From assembly GCA_018333515.1 (NCBI GenBank), contig JAGXSZ010000040.1, positions 1 to 64,000 of the forward strand: a stretch of DNA of 64,000 nucleotides. The letters run 5' to 3'. The position numbers and the translations under genes were made by a program. Below, piece by piece: positions 41,163 through 48,539 of the stretch. Source of the DNA: Actinomycetota bacterium. Lineage in GTDB: Bacteria; Actinomycetota; Aquicultoria; Aquicultorales; Aquicultoraceae. Position 1 is the first letter of the stretch; each line of letters begins with the position of its first letter. The notes under the pieces were generated by a model. The model was not told the DNA's origin, did not search any database, and saw only the letters and a list, made by a program, of their open reading frames with translations.

Positions 41163-41233
41163 TGGGGGATCGTCTAACGGTAGGACAACGGACTCTGGCT
41201 CCGTATGTGAGGGTTCGAATCCTTCTCCCCCAG
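41163..41233 (+). tRNA. tRNA-Gln (anticodon CTG)
   Basis: A full cloverleaf: acceptor TGGGGGA / TCCCCCA, D arm GTCT / GGAC, anticodon stem ACGGA / TCCGT with loop CTCTGGC (anticodon 41195-41197), T arm GAGGG / CCTTC with loop TTCGAAT. CCA is not encoded. It reads codon CAG. The 3' half doubles as the boundary of the adjacent mobile island. Confidence 0.95.
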
Positions 41234-41950
41234 CAAGTTTTCAAATTCCTCTAAATTAGATCCTGAAGCGAGTATGCTGAAGGGTTCTTTTACCTGGTAG
41301 CTGGCTATAAGACCGTTCTTCAAAAGCAGGTTCGAAGATGTTAAACTAAGAACCCTCTGCTTTTCTTCAATTGACCCATCACTGTATACCTGAACTGCTG
41401 AATTAGCGAATTTAAAGAAACCTTCCATCTGTTCGAAGATTCTTTCATCGTTTGCATTAGAGGGGCTTAATTGCCGTTGTAAAGAAGCTCGCTCATCCAG
41501 AAGCTCACTTCTTTTCTTCTCATAAAAATCAATCATGGTTTCATCGGTTTCCTTGATGCAAGCATCGATTAGGTTTTCGAGCTTCTTGCCGTTTTCGAGG
41601 AGCCGCCTGTTGATGCTCTGAATAATTGTTTTGTTGTCGCCTCGCTCTGCGTCCTTTTGCTCTCTTGTAGCCCGAAGTAGCAGCCCTAGTTCGGCATCGT
41701 CTATGCTGAAACCTTTGAGCACGCCGACAACTTGTTCATCGAGCCTATCTTCGCGCGCATACGGTTTTCTGCTCTCGCACTTCGGTTTTGCGCAATGGTA
41801 ATACGTATGACCCTTTTGAATCTCAGCGGTTACAGCATGCCCGCAAACCGCACAGGTTAAGAAGCCACGCAAATGAAACGAGTGCTTTTGTTCTTTGGGC
41901 TTCGACTTCTTGTTTAAGATCTCTTGAGCCTTATCGAAGACCTTCAAGAC
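41174..41950 (-). pseudogene. large serine recombinase, C-terminal remnant ending inside tRNA-Gln
   Basis: About 255 residues of a large serine recombinase remain: the end of the recombinase domain (VFDKAQEILNKKSK), the zinc ribbon (LTCAVCGHAVTAE, then YYHCAKPKC), and the long coiled coil. The N-terminal resolvase catalytic domain is gone; upstream sequence is instead an HUH Rep gene. The last residues (EKDSNPHIRSQSPLSYR) are encoded antisense to the tRNA, so the stop codon comes from the host gene. This is what an integrase next to its attachment site would look like after integration at the tRNA 3' end. It cannot act as a recombinase. Confidence 0.85.
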
Positions 41951-42392
41951 CGGGGAAGAAGATGTGAACATGAGGGTAGTTGTTGTTACCCCGATGAGGC
42001 TCAACGATCCAGAAGTAATCAAGGGAACCCTTATGACCCCGTCTTTTCTTCCACATCTTTACGTTGTTTAAGAATTTGCGGATCTCATTTCCGATATTTA
42101 CCCAGCAGCTCAGCAAGTCAACGCCGGTCTGCGCAAAGGTGAGCGTTATAAAGACGCCTTTTCGGACGTTTTTTCTACCGAGCGCCTTTTTAAGTTTTCT
42201 ACTTATCGCTTTTCTGCCGCCCTCTGAGTATCTGCCTAGTTCATAGTAGGGGATAAAGATGTACTTTTGCTCTTCGTCCCGCCACAGAATAATCCCGTGT
42301 TCTTTGCAGCCCGAAATATAGTCGTGATAGTCCTCATGCACCTGTCTGTTGACATTATTGTTAACAGATTCAAGATAAGAAGGAGAGCTCAT
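41931..42392 (-). pseudogene. rolling-circle (HUH) replication protein, C-terminally truncated
   Basis: A 153-residue N-terminal portion of a plasmid-type Rep. ITLTFAQTGVDLLSCWVNIG (first Rep motif region) and NNNYPHVHIFFPG (the HUH metal motif) are visible. It stops right after the HUH motif, so the catalytic Tyr region is missing. The break coincides with the start of the recombinase remnant, pointing to a deletion joining the two. Start ATG 42392 overlaps the preceding gene's stop by an ATGA, indicating former translational coupling. Confidence 0.78.
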
Positions 42393-42703
42393 AGCGAGCC
42401 CTCTTTTCGAGAAGAGGAAGTGCAATTTCCGAGCTTTTGCGCCATAGCGCAAGCCCTGCTTCGGTCCCCCTCTCCCGACTCTACCACAGCATCCGCTGTG
42501 GTCTTTGAGTAGGGAACGGGGGACTCTCCGCAGGGCAGTTGTTCAGTGGAGCAATATTTGGGGAACAGATGGTCGTAGGCGAGCGAGCCGAATTCTGCAA
42601 ACTGCTCTAAATACGCGACAGCCTTCTCATCGCTGAGCGCGAGCCCGTACTTTTTCTTGAAGTGTTCTTTTGTGTCTTGAACTAATTGAGTTGAAAACGC
42701 CAT
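42389..42703 (-). CDS. small hypothetical protein of the integrated element
   Basis: A 104-residue protein. The N-terminal half (TQLVQDTKEHFKKKYGLALS, then KAVAYLEQFAEFG) resembles small helical proteins often seen in integrated plasmids; no function is known to me. The C-terminal half lies over a large hairpin and may be low-constraint. Its stop overlaps the Rep start. Its start is next to a hairpin that contains the SD. Confidence 0.6.
   Translation of the reverse strand: MAFSTQLVQDTKEHFKKKYGLALSDEKAVAYLEQFAEFGSLAYDHLFPKYCSTEQLPCGESPVPYSKTTADAVVESGEGDRSRACAMAQKLGNCTSSSRKEGSL
42464..42524. repeat. long interrupted palindrome upstream of rep
   Basis: Nested arms: GTCCCCC/GGGGGAC, CCC/GGG, ACTC/GAGT and CCACAGC/GCTGTGG around loop ATCC. 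It precedes the Rep start by 72 bases, a plausible place for a rolling-circle double-strand origin hairpin, though it lies inside the neighbouring frame. Confidence 0.55.
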
Positions 42704-42708
42704 CTTAT

Positions 42709-42734
42709 CCTTCCAAGTGGTAGTTCTTGGAAGG
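42709..42734 (-). promoter_or_regulatory. hairpin masking a ribosome-binding site
   Basis: Perfect 9-bp stem CCTTCCAAG / CTTGGAAGG with an 8-base loop. On the minus strand the 3' arm holds GGAAGG, the SD for the ATG at 42703. Translation of the small protein and Rep could thus be restrained. Confidence 0.5.
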
Positions 42735-42810
42735 ACCGTAACAAATCTAGAATTCCGAAAAGGGACAGTTTGACTAGGGGTTTATGTCAACGATGGAGAG
42801 AACGTACTGC

Positions 42811-43638
42811 TTAAAGCGCGTGCATGCTCTTTTTGTTTTTTTCGCGCATCTTTTCAGATTCATCTAATATTTCGTCAGAATCCTCATCGTAATCGGCAAA
42901 TACGCCTTCTGACGTGCTTGCACTGACTAGGAGTTCCGCTAGATCGTAATAAGTTGCGTTGCGGTCCTCTTCCTTTAGATAGCAGTAGGTTAGGAAGAGC
43001 CAGGCGTCTCGCGGTAATTCTTTTCTATAGAGCTTTTTATCGTTTGGCTTTTCAATCCAGATGTTTTTTTCTGGCACGTCCTCGCAGTGCATTCTGAAGA
43101 AGTCAAAGAGCTCAGGCTCGATTCTGACATATCGACTACTCGCGGTTCTATTGAACTGCGCATAAAAGTACCTTGGTAGCGGCCAAATCTGAACATTTAT
43201 AGCCCAGTGGAAGATCATATTGGTCAGTGCTGTTTCTGGCATTACGAAAGACTTTATCGGGCGACCTTTTCTTCTTTTTATCCGCAGATTCTTAGGATTC
43301 TTGGATATTGTTTGAACCATGCTATCAAGCTCACCCAGGTATCTCTTTACGTCTTCTGTGTCGAGAAGACATGCTCGAATATCGTTCATTATGCTCATTT
43401 TAAGCTCAGGGTTAAGCCGACTGCTGACTAGCGTGCTTCCAGGCATCTCATTGGCCTCGGTTGATTGGATTTCCAGACCTTCAAAGTCGACGTGCTTGCT
43501 TACGTCGTTTGCAATGTTCATGTAATCAGGTACGAGCAGATGCACCGTCGATGCGATAATCCCCATGGGGTCCTTTGCCTGTTCTCGGTGATATTTGCGG
43601 CGTTCTTCTCTTGTCATCCAGCGGTGGCTTAGTTCCAT
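42811..43638 (-). CDS. hypothetical protein of the tRNA-Gln island
   Basis: A 275-residue protein, charged and mostly helical, without a family I recognise. It opens WMTREERRKYHREQAKDPMG; the middle has a basic stretch LRIKRRKGRPIKSF, and the end is acidic then basic (DYDEDSDEILDESEKMREKN). It lies upstream of the Rep gene on the same strand in AT-richer DNA. A role in the element's replication or control is only suggested by position. Confidence 0.6.
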   Translation of the reverse strand: MELSHRWMTREERRKYHREQAKDPMGIIASTVHLLVPDYMNIANDVSKHVDFEGLEIQSTEANEMPGSTLVSSRLNPELKMSIMNDIRACLLDTEDVKRYLGELDSMVQTISKNPKNLRIKRRKGRPIKSFVMPETALTNMIFHWAINVQIWPLPRYFYAQFNRTASSRYVRIEPELFDFFRMHCEDVPEKNIWIEKPNDKKLYRKELPRDAWLFLTYCYLKEEDRNATYYDLAELLVSASTSEGVFADYDEDSDEILDESEKMREKNKKSMHAL

Positions 43639-43975
43639 AATGGCTTAAATATATCATATGCTTAGCGGTTTACACTTATGCGGCTAAACTGCAATAGCCA
43701 TGCTAGTAATGGCAAGACTATTTATTTGTATAAAACCAAGTATTCAATTCTTCAATCTATCAGGACAAGCTCGATTTCCAGTGATAGTATAGTAAAAGCA
43801 CTTACAATTTAGTTGTGATTAATGAGGGAACCCATGTTGCGCTTTTACGAGCTAATGTAGGCAAGTAGAAGAAGCGATTTATTTACAAAAGAGCGGGTGC
43901 CAAATATTAATAATTCATGAAAATGATTTCAGCGATTCGATTAGATATCTAGATAGGCTGTGGGCAGGGCTTCAC
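43639..43975. other. AT-rich divergent intergenic region of the island
   Basis: It separates the minus-strand element genes from the plus-strand nuclease pair. From 43856 the GIY-YIG frame is open for 40 codons but without ATG, GTG or TTG; an ATG at 43833 in another frame gives only eight codons. Small imperfect repeats surround 43664-43690. No RNA gene is seen. Confidence 0.45.
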
Positions 43976-44482
43976 ATGAAAATTGATTTTAGCGATATGA
44001 GCGAAATTAAGAGAATAGGATTTGTTGGCTTCAAGACTATGTCCGAATTGTTCGCTGACAGCTCGGTAATTCCTAAAATAAAAGGCATATATGTTGTTCT
44101 CTGTGTTGATGGAAAAAAGCCAGAATTCCTTAAAGTGGGAACTGGTGGTCATTATAGAGGCAAAAACCCTAACATATCCATTCTTGGTCTCGAAAATGAA
44201 TGGGTTGAAGGCGCTTATGCCGTTTACATTGGTAAGGCTGGTGGTGGAACAAGCGACTCAACTCTTAATTCACGACTAAACCAATATTTTAGTTTTGGTC
44301 AAGGTAAAAATGTTCCGCATTGGGGTGGACGACTAATTTGGCAACTGAAAAACTCAAGAGACCTGTTTGTGTGCTGGAAACCTTTGCCTTATGATGAGCC
44401 AAGAGAAATTGAGAGGGATCTTATTCGTGATTTTAAAGTGCAATACAATGAGAAAAGACCTTTTGCAAATCTTAGGGACTGA
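43976..44482 (+). CDS. GIY-YIG-like nuclease domain protein
   Basis: A 168-residue protein. GIYVVL near residue 38 and VYIGKAG near 83 are spaced like the GIY and YIG strands; LNSRLNQYFSFGQG follows with the arginine helix, then HWGGRLIWQL and a glutamate in REIERDLIRDF, the usual metal ligand region. The insertion between the two strands is longer than in classical GIY-YIG domains. Its TGA overlaps the next gene's ATG by one base, so the two are coupled. Start ATG 43976 lacks a clear SD; the frame is open 40 codons upstream, so an N-terminal loss is possible. Confidence 0.75.
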   Translation: MKIDFSDMSEIKRIGFVGFKTMSELFADSSVIPKIKGIYVVLCVDGKKPEFLKVGTGGHYRGKNPNISILGLENEWVEGAYAVYIGKAGGGTSDSTLNSRLNQYFSFGQGKNVPHWGGRLIWQLKNSRDLFVCWKPLPYDEPREIERDLIRDFKVQYNEKRPFANLRD

Positions 44483-45156
44483 TGAATTCACAACAATATG
44501 AAACCCTGGTAGCTGAATATTTCCGTGAGAAAGGATATGACGTTCAGCAAACGCCATACTCTAATGACTATGGCGTTGATTGCTTTGCATCAAAAGGCAA
44601 AGAGAGAATTGCTGTTCAGGCGAAAATGTTCGGTAATTCGACAAGAAAAATCAACAGGCGTATGGTAATGGAGCTGCATGGAGCAAAAGACTATTTTGAT
44701 TGCACTAAGGCTTCATTGGTAACTGATGGCGTTTTACTGGACGATGCGGTTGAAGTTGCAGCAAAGCTAAGAATTGAAGTTATTTATCTTTCCGCTAAAC
44801 ATTTAGACTTGAAACCCCAAAAACCAGCCGGTGAGACATTTGCGGTTATTTGGGAGAAATATATTTTGCCTCTTCAAGGGATAACACTAACAAGGGCGAA
44901 TGGTAAGACAAACAAAATCATAACAGCTGACTGGAGTGGGATTGAACGACTGACCTCAAATGGTAAACAAGGTAAAATTAATATTGAAATCTTTGAGTTT
45001 GCAGTTAATAAGCTATTGAAATCAGGACTCATAACAAGAGATGAAATAAACCAAAATTGTTCGGAGCGAGTTTCATCGGGCGTTGTGCTAATTCTGTCGC
45101 AAGTCCCTTTCTTTCAGCAAACTGCGAAACCAACTGGTTTAACATACAGAACATGA
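44482..45156 (+). CDS. Mrr-like restriction endonuclease
   Basis: A 224-residue protein. Residues about 5-110 form an Mrr-type catalytic fold: YETLVAEYFREKGYDVQQTP, then the PD-(D/E)xK variant DYGVDCF...IAVQAKMFG (D and QAK). LVTDGVLLDDAVEVA completes the domain. The remainder (INIEIFEFAVNKLLKSGLIT onward) is a second helical, winged-helix-like part. Mrr proteins cut modified foreign DNA. Coupled to the GIY-YIG-like gene, it suggests a two-nuclease restriction module on a mobile island; the partnership is inference. Confidence 0.82.
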   Translation: MNSQQYETLVAEYFREKGYDVQQTPYSNDYGVDCFASKGKERIAVQAKMFGNSTRKINRRMVMELHGAKDYFDCTKASLVTDGVLLDDAVEVAAKLRIEVIYLSAKHLDLKPQKPAGETFAVIWEKYILPLQGITLTRANGKTNKIITADWSGIERLTSNGKQGKINIEIFEFAVNKLLKSGLITRDEINQNCSERVSSGVVLILSQVPFFQQTAKPTGLTYRT

Positions 45157-45454
45157 AAGAGCATAGCATTATAGGTAACAAATATTGCCAATACCACAGC
45201 TTTTTATCAAGTTGCGATGGGGTCGATCACATGCAAAGAAAAGAAAGTTCGTACATCATCCAGCATGCCCAGCGAATTTAGGACCCTCAAAAATGCCTTT
45301 GACAAGGCATTTTGCTAATGCCAAAAGCTTGTACCCTGGAAGGATTCTAACCCTTTCTATCTAGTTTTCTTAAATGTTGGCACTTTTTACCATGAAGATA
45401 TGGTCAACTTCCACTGAAAATTTGCCTCGCTATGTGATAAAATGCTAGACACAG

Positions 45455-45604
45455 GGATTTTGCAACTCAAAATAGCAACCTTGCAACCAGGGATTTTAAT
45501 TGACGTAGCTCAGCCCTTTAGGGCTGATAACGGCCATGCATATGCGATTATCAGGGCTAAAGCCCTGAGCTACGGGAGATAAAATATGAGTTGCAAAATC
45601 TCTG
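45455..45604. mobile_element. nested palindromic element (MITE-like)
   Basis: Outer inverted arms: GGGATTTTGCAACTCA near 45457 and its near-complement ending near 45602. Inner arms of about 26 bases surround 45511-45563 (GTAGCTCAGCCCTTTAGGGC type with two compensating exchanges). The right end matches 34505-34531 exactly over 27 bases, inverted. It is non-coding and ends 45 bases before the DUF433 gene. Confidence 0.7.
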
Positions 45605-45618
45605 AGACATATAGTAAT

Positions 45619-45637
45619 GATATATTTTCAATATATC
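45619..45637. promoter_or_regulatory. palindromic operator candidate of the DUF433/DUF5615 pair
   Basis: GATATAT and ATATATC around TTTCA form a 7-bp inverted repeat directly before the SD (GAGGTGG) of the antitoxin, where autorepression is usual. Confidence 0.45.
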
Positions 45638-45648
45638 TGAGGTGGAAT

Positions 45649-45873
45649 ATGGAGATTGGACCAAGGATAAGCGTTGATAAGGACGTAAGGTTTGGCAAGC
45701 CGGTTATTACCGGAACTAGAGTTCCGGTCGATCTTGTGCTCGGCAAATTAGCTAGTGGTATGCAGTATGAGGAAGTTATGGCCGAGTACGACATTGAGCG
45801 CGAAGACATTCTAGCCGTTCTTGCCTATGCAGCTAAAACATTATCGGACGAAGAAATCAGAGCCGTAGGCTAA
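45649..45873 (+). CDS. DUF433 antitoxin
   Basis: A 74-residue protein: RISVDKDVRFGKPVITGTRV, then PVDLVLGKLASGMQYEEVMA and a final helix. DUF433 proteins have a short N-terminal strand region and an HTH-like domain and act as antitoxins to the adjacent DUF5615 nuclease. ATG 45649 is chosen because GAGGTGG lies before it; the longer frame would start inside the palindromic element. The partner starts two bases after its stop. Confidence 0.9.
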   Translation: MEIGPRISVDKDVRFGKPVITGTRVPVDLVLGKLASGMQYEEVMAEYDIEREDILAVLAYAAKTLSDEEIRAVG

Positions 45874-45874
45874 T

Positions 45875-46237
45875 ATGCCAAAATTTGTAATTGATGAAGA
45901 TATGCCGCGATCGACGGCCAAGCATCTTGACGAGTTGGGCTATGATGCAACGGACGTTAGGGATGTTGGGCTCCGCGGAGCAAAAGACGATGCAGTTTTT
46001 TCCTTTACGCAAAGTAATGAGGCGGTATTAATTACGGGGGATTTAGGATTTGGCAATATTCTGCGATTTCCTATCGGAAGCCATTACGGAATTGTCATTG
46101 CTCATTTTCCAAATGAAGTTAGTACACATGAAATCAACCGTGAACTAGAGATTAGATTGTCTGAGATAGCGGAAAGCAGCTTTAAGGGCTCTCTAATTAT
46201 TATAGAGCCAGGCAAAGTGCGCATTAGAAAAAAATGA
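45875..46237 (+). CDS. DUF5615 PIN-like toxin
   Basis: A 120-residue protein of the PIN-like DUF5615 family. Acidic residues lie in FVIDEDMPRSTAKHLDELG, DDAVFSF and ITGDLGFGNILRFP, the metal-binding pattern of PIN ribonucleases. Such proteins are paired with DUF433 antitoxins. ATG follows the antitoxin stop at once, so the two are cotranslated. The target RNA is unknown. Confidence 0.88.
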   Translation: MPKFVIDEDMPRSTAKHLDELGYDATDVRDVGLRGAKDDAVFSFTQSNEAVLITGDLGFGNILRFPIGSHYGIVIAHFPNEVSTHEINRELEIRLSEIAESSFKGSLIIIEPGKVRIRKK

Positions 46238-46408
46238 TCTAAAGACCCAGCTTACCCACCCATTCAACCAGCTTCTCCAGCAATTCAAAGTTTGAGAGCT
46301 TTTAGTTATAGCTCATGCCTCAAGGGTTTTTCTTTGAGCGGTTGCCTCAAGTTTACCAAAATCTTTAAGAAAACCACTGGTGGGTTTTAGTCCGTATGGG
46401 AAACTCAT

Positions 46409-46697
46409 TTAAGCGCTTACTTTCTTTAGTAAGGCGAGGATATCTGCTTCAGTTGCGGTTATTCCTAGCTCGATTTCTTTTTTACCTTCTTCCAACTGTT
46501 TTCTTATATCAGGATTTGCTTCTTCAGCCAATACCTCAACTAAATCAAGATATTCGTCAGGACTTAAAATAACAGCAGCTATTTTGCCTCTCCTTTTTAT
46601 AAAAAAAGTGTGGTCCTTGCTAACTTCATCCAAAACTTGTCCAAAGTGCGTTCTGGCTTCGTTAGCATTAATAATTTTGTTTTCCCCCCTTTTTCAT
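46409..46697 (-). pseudogene. Phd/YefM-type antitoxin, frameshifted at a G6 tract
   Basis: The main frame gives FGQVLDEVSKDHTFFIKRRGK and AAVILSPDEYLDLVE, a clear Phd/YefM antitoxin. A proper start with GGGAGGTGTTAAG exists at ATG 46697, but that frame ends after nine codons. Removing one G from the run 46684-46689 joins MKKGENKIINANEARTHFGQ to the rest. So a one-base insertion in a homopolymer breaks the gene, or it is a phase-variable or mis-sequenced site. Without it translation could only begin at ATG 46633. No toxin gene follows. Confidence 0.75.
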
Positions 46698-46721
46698 CTT
46701 AACACCTCCCGTTAAACGGCT

Positions 46722-46827
46722 ATGGGTTTTATATTTGCCTTCTTAATTTGAAAGTTTCCGCGCTCGTAAAAGGAGCGCCGCTACTGTGAGGATGGGTTTT
46801 ATATTTGCCTCCTTAATTTGAAAGTTT
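46722..46827. repeat. 36-base direct repeat pair
   Basis: ATGGGTTTTATATTTGCCT and the following TTAATTTGAAAGTTT occur at 46722-46757 and 46792-46827 with one mismatch, 70 bases apart, with a small hairpin (CGCTC/GAGCG) between. They lie upstream of the Phd-like gene. Confidence 0.7.
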
Positions 46828-47121
46828 AGCATATTGATTTGGAAAAGATAAGCGACCGACTATCACAGTGCTTCCTTATCCTACCAATTCAATCAAACCT
46901 CCAGTGACATCCTCCGCTCTTATTGATAATAATGACTGCAAGGGAAGCTATAAATCGGTGGCTGTGTTTGGCAAGTTATTTAAATAAGTAGCCGCGTAAT
47001 TAACCCAAGAAAGTTGATTGTGTTTATTAGCGAAAGAGCCACATTATCACAGCTCAGAGATATATTTAACTAGCTTCTCCAGCAATTCGAGATTTGAATA
47101 GCGTCCACTCAGGGCAGCACC
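46828..47121. other. non-coding, decayed region of the island
   Basis: No credible gene. AGCTTCTCCAGCAATTC (47072-47088) also occurs at 46270-46286; read on the minus strand both spell SN(F/L)ELLEKLV, so they may be ends of one decayed protein family. Confidence 0.5.
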
Positions 47122-47161
47122 AATAAAGCCTTGTCGAATTACGGTACGACAAGGCTTTATT
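47122..47161. terminator. perfect 15-bp inverted repeat, bidirectional terminator-like
   Basis: Arms AATAAAGCCTTGTCG (47122-47136) and CGACAAGGCTTTATT (47147-47161) with a 10-base loop and AT-rich flanks. From here to 47514 no gene is seen; at 47185-47199 a decayed inverted copy of the tRNA-Gln 3' end occurs. Confidence 0.6.
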
Positions 47162-47514
47162 TAATTGTGGGGAAGTTGAGGGGAGGGGGAGGATTCGAAA
47201 GTAAAGATTAAAGACCTGACCCCGGACTTGACGCACCTGACTACTGAGCCTATTTCTCGCACGAGCAGTGATTTTAGGGTATTATACGCATCAGTATAAT
47301 CATGTTTCGGCGGAACGGAACATGAACGAAGATCAAATACCGGACAACTGTAGTACTAAGAGCTGTACGTGGATGGCGAGAGCGATTACAGCGCCTCTGC
47401 CTGCATTAAACTGAGATGAAGAGCTTGCCGAACAAGACGCTCCAACGGATGGCAATTCCGCCGTGCTCCATCGTTGTCGGCAAGCTTGGACGTCATGCGT
47501 TTTAAGGAAATACG

Positions 47515-48504
47515 GTGTCAAGAGAACAACTGGAAGAAAATCAGATCCGGCTATATGTTGTTGCCTTGACTATCGGTGCGGGGCTGGGGTTGTGGCGCCC
47601 GACTTTAGGCGCGAGCCTGGAGTTTATGGTCTCTCCGGTGCTTGCGGTTTTGCTTTACGGAATGTTTGTCCAGATTCCATTCCTTAAGCTCCGCGAAGCG
47701 TTTGCTAACCGCCGGTTTACCGCGGCGCTGCTTATGGTCAATTTTATCGTCGTTCCTGTGTTGGTCTGGTTGTTGTCACGTTTTTTGCCCGAACATCCGC
47801 CGCTGTTACTCGGGGTATATCTTGTTTTGCTCACCCCTTGCATCGACTACGTCATCGTCTTTACGCACCTCGGTCGCGGAAATGCACGGCTCGTTCTTGC
47901 CTCCACGCCTTTGCTGCTTCTCGCACAGATACTCCTTCTCCCCGTGTATCTGTGGCTTTTCATGGGCGAGCAGGCCGCACAGGTCATGAGTGCCGGCCCG
48001 TTCTTGGAAGCGTTTCTCGTACTCATCGTTTTGCCGCTGGGGTTCGCCCTGATGAGCGAGTTCTGGGCTAAGCGCCAACGTATAGGCGCAGTATGGCTTG
48101 AGAGAACCGCTTGGCTACCGGTGCCGTTCATGGCGCTCACTCTGTTTCTCGTTGTTGTGTCCCAAATCGCCGGAATCGAAGAATATCTCCCGCTGGTGAG
48201 CCAAGCCGTACCGATCTATGTTGCCTTCATGGTCATAATGCCGTTTCTCGCGCGCCTGACGGCGCGTCTATTTCGCTTGAATACGCGGGCTGGAAGGGCG
48301 CTGATCTTCAGCGCGGGGACACGCAATTCGCTGGTGGTGCTTCCGCTAGCGCTGGCCTTGCCGGACGCTTGGATTTTGGCGTCTGCCGTAATTGTCACCC
48401 AAACGCTGGTCGAACTGGTCGGCGAGTTGGTATATATACGCTTGGTGCCTTCGGTTATCTTCCGTGAGTCGACGGAGTGCGGCCCGTCTTCGACGGATGA
48501 CTGA
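47515..48504 (+). CDS. ACR3/BASS-family transporter (arsenic-resistance-like)
   Basis: A 329-residue membrane protein with about ten hydrophobic helices. LLTPCIDYVIVFTHLGRGN matches the TPCTDW...F block of ACR3 arsenite permeases, including the cysteine; a later FSAGTRNSLVVLPLALALP resembles the second half motif of bile acid:sodium symporter-like proteins. Arsenite or another solute export is inferred; no arsR or arsC is adjacent. GTG start 47515 follows AAGGAAATACG. Confidence 0.82.
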   Translation: MSREQLEENQIRLYVVALTIGAGLGLWRPTLGASLEFMVSPVLAVLLYGMFVQIPFLKLREAFANRRFTAALLMVNFIVVPVLVWLLSRFLPEHPPLLLGVYLVLLTPCIDYVIVFTHLGRGNARLVLASTPLLLLAQILLLPVYLWLFMGEQAAQVMSAGPFLEAFLVLIVLPLGFALMSEFWAKRQRIGAVWLERTAWLPVPFMALTLFLVVVSQIAGIEEYLPLVSQAVPIYVAFMVIMPFLARLTARLFRLNTRAGRALIFSAGTRNSLVVLPLALALPDAWILASAVIVTQTLVELVGELVYIRLVPSVIFRESTECGPSSTDD

Positions 48505-48539
48505 GCTACGCATAACAATCGTTTGCGCGATCGCAGTCG

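Noticed and set aside
41978-42022. N-terminal 15 codons of the recombinase frame as genuine protein
   Set aside because: They are antisense to the Rep coding sequence and do not resemble a resolvase domain.
47200-47240. GACCTGACCCCGG stretch shared with 49496-49508 as a mobile end
   Set aside because: The match is short and of a type widely scattered in environmental genomes; too little to call an element.
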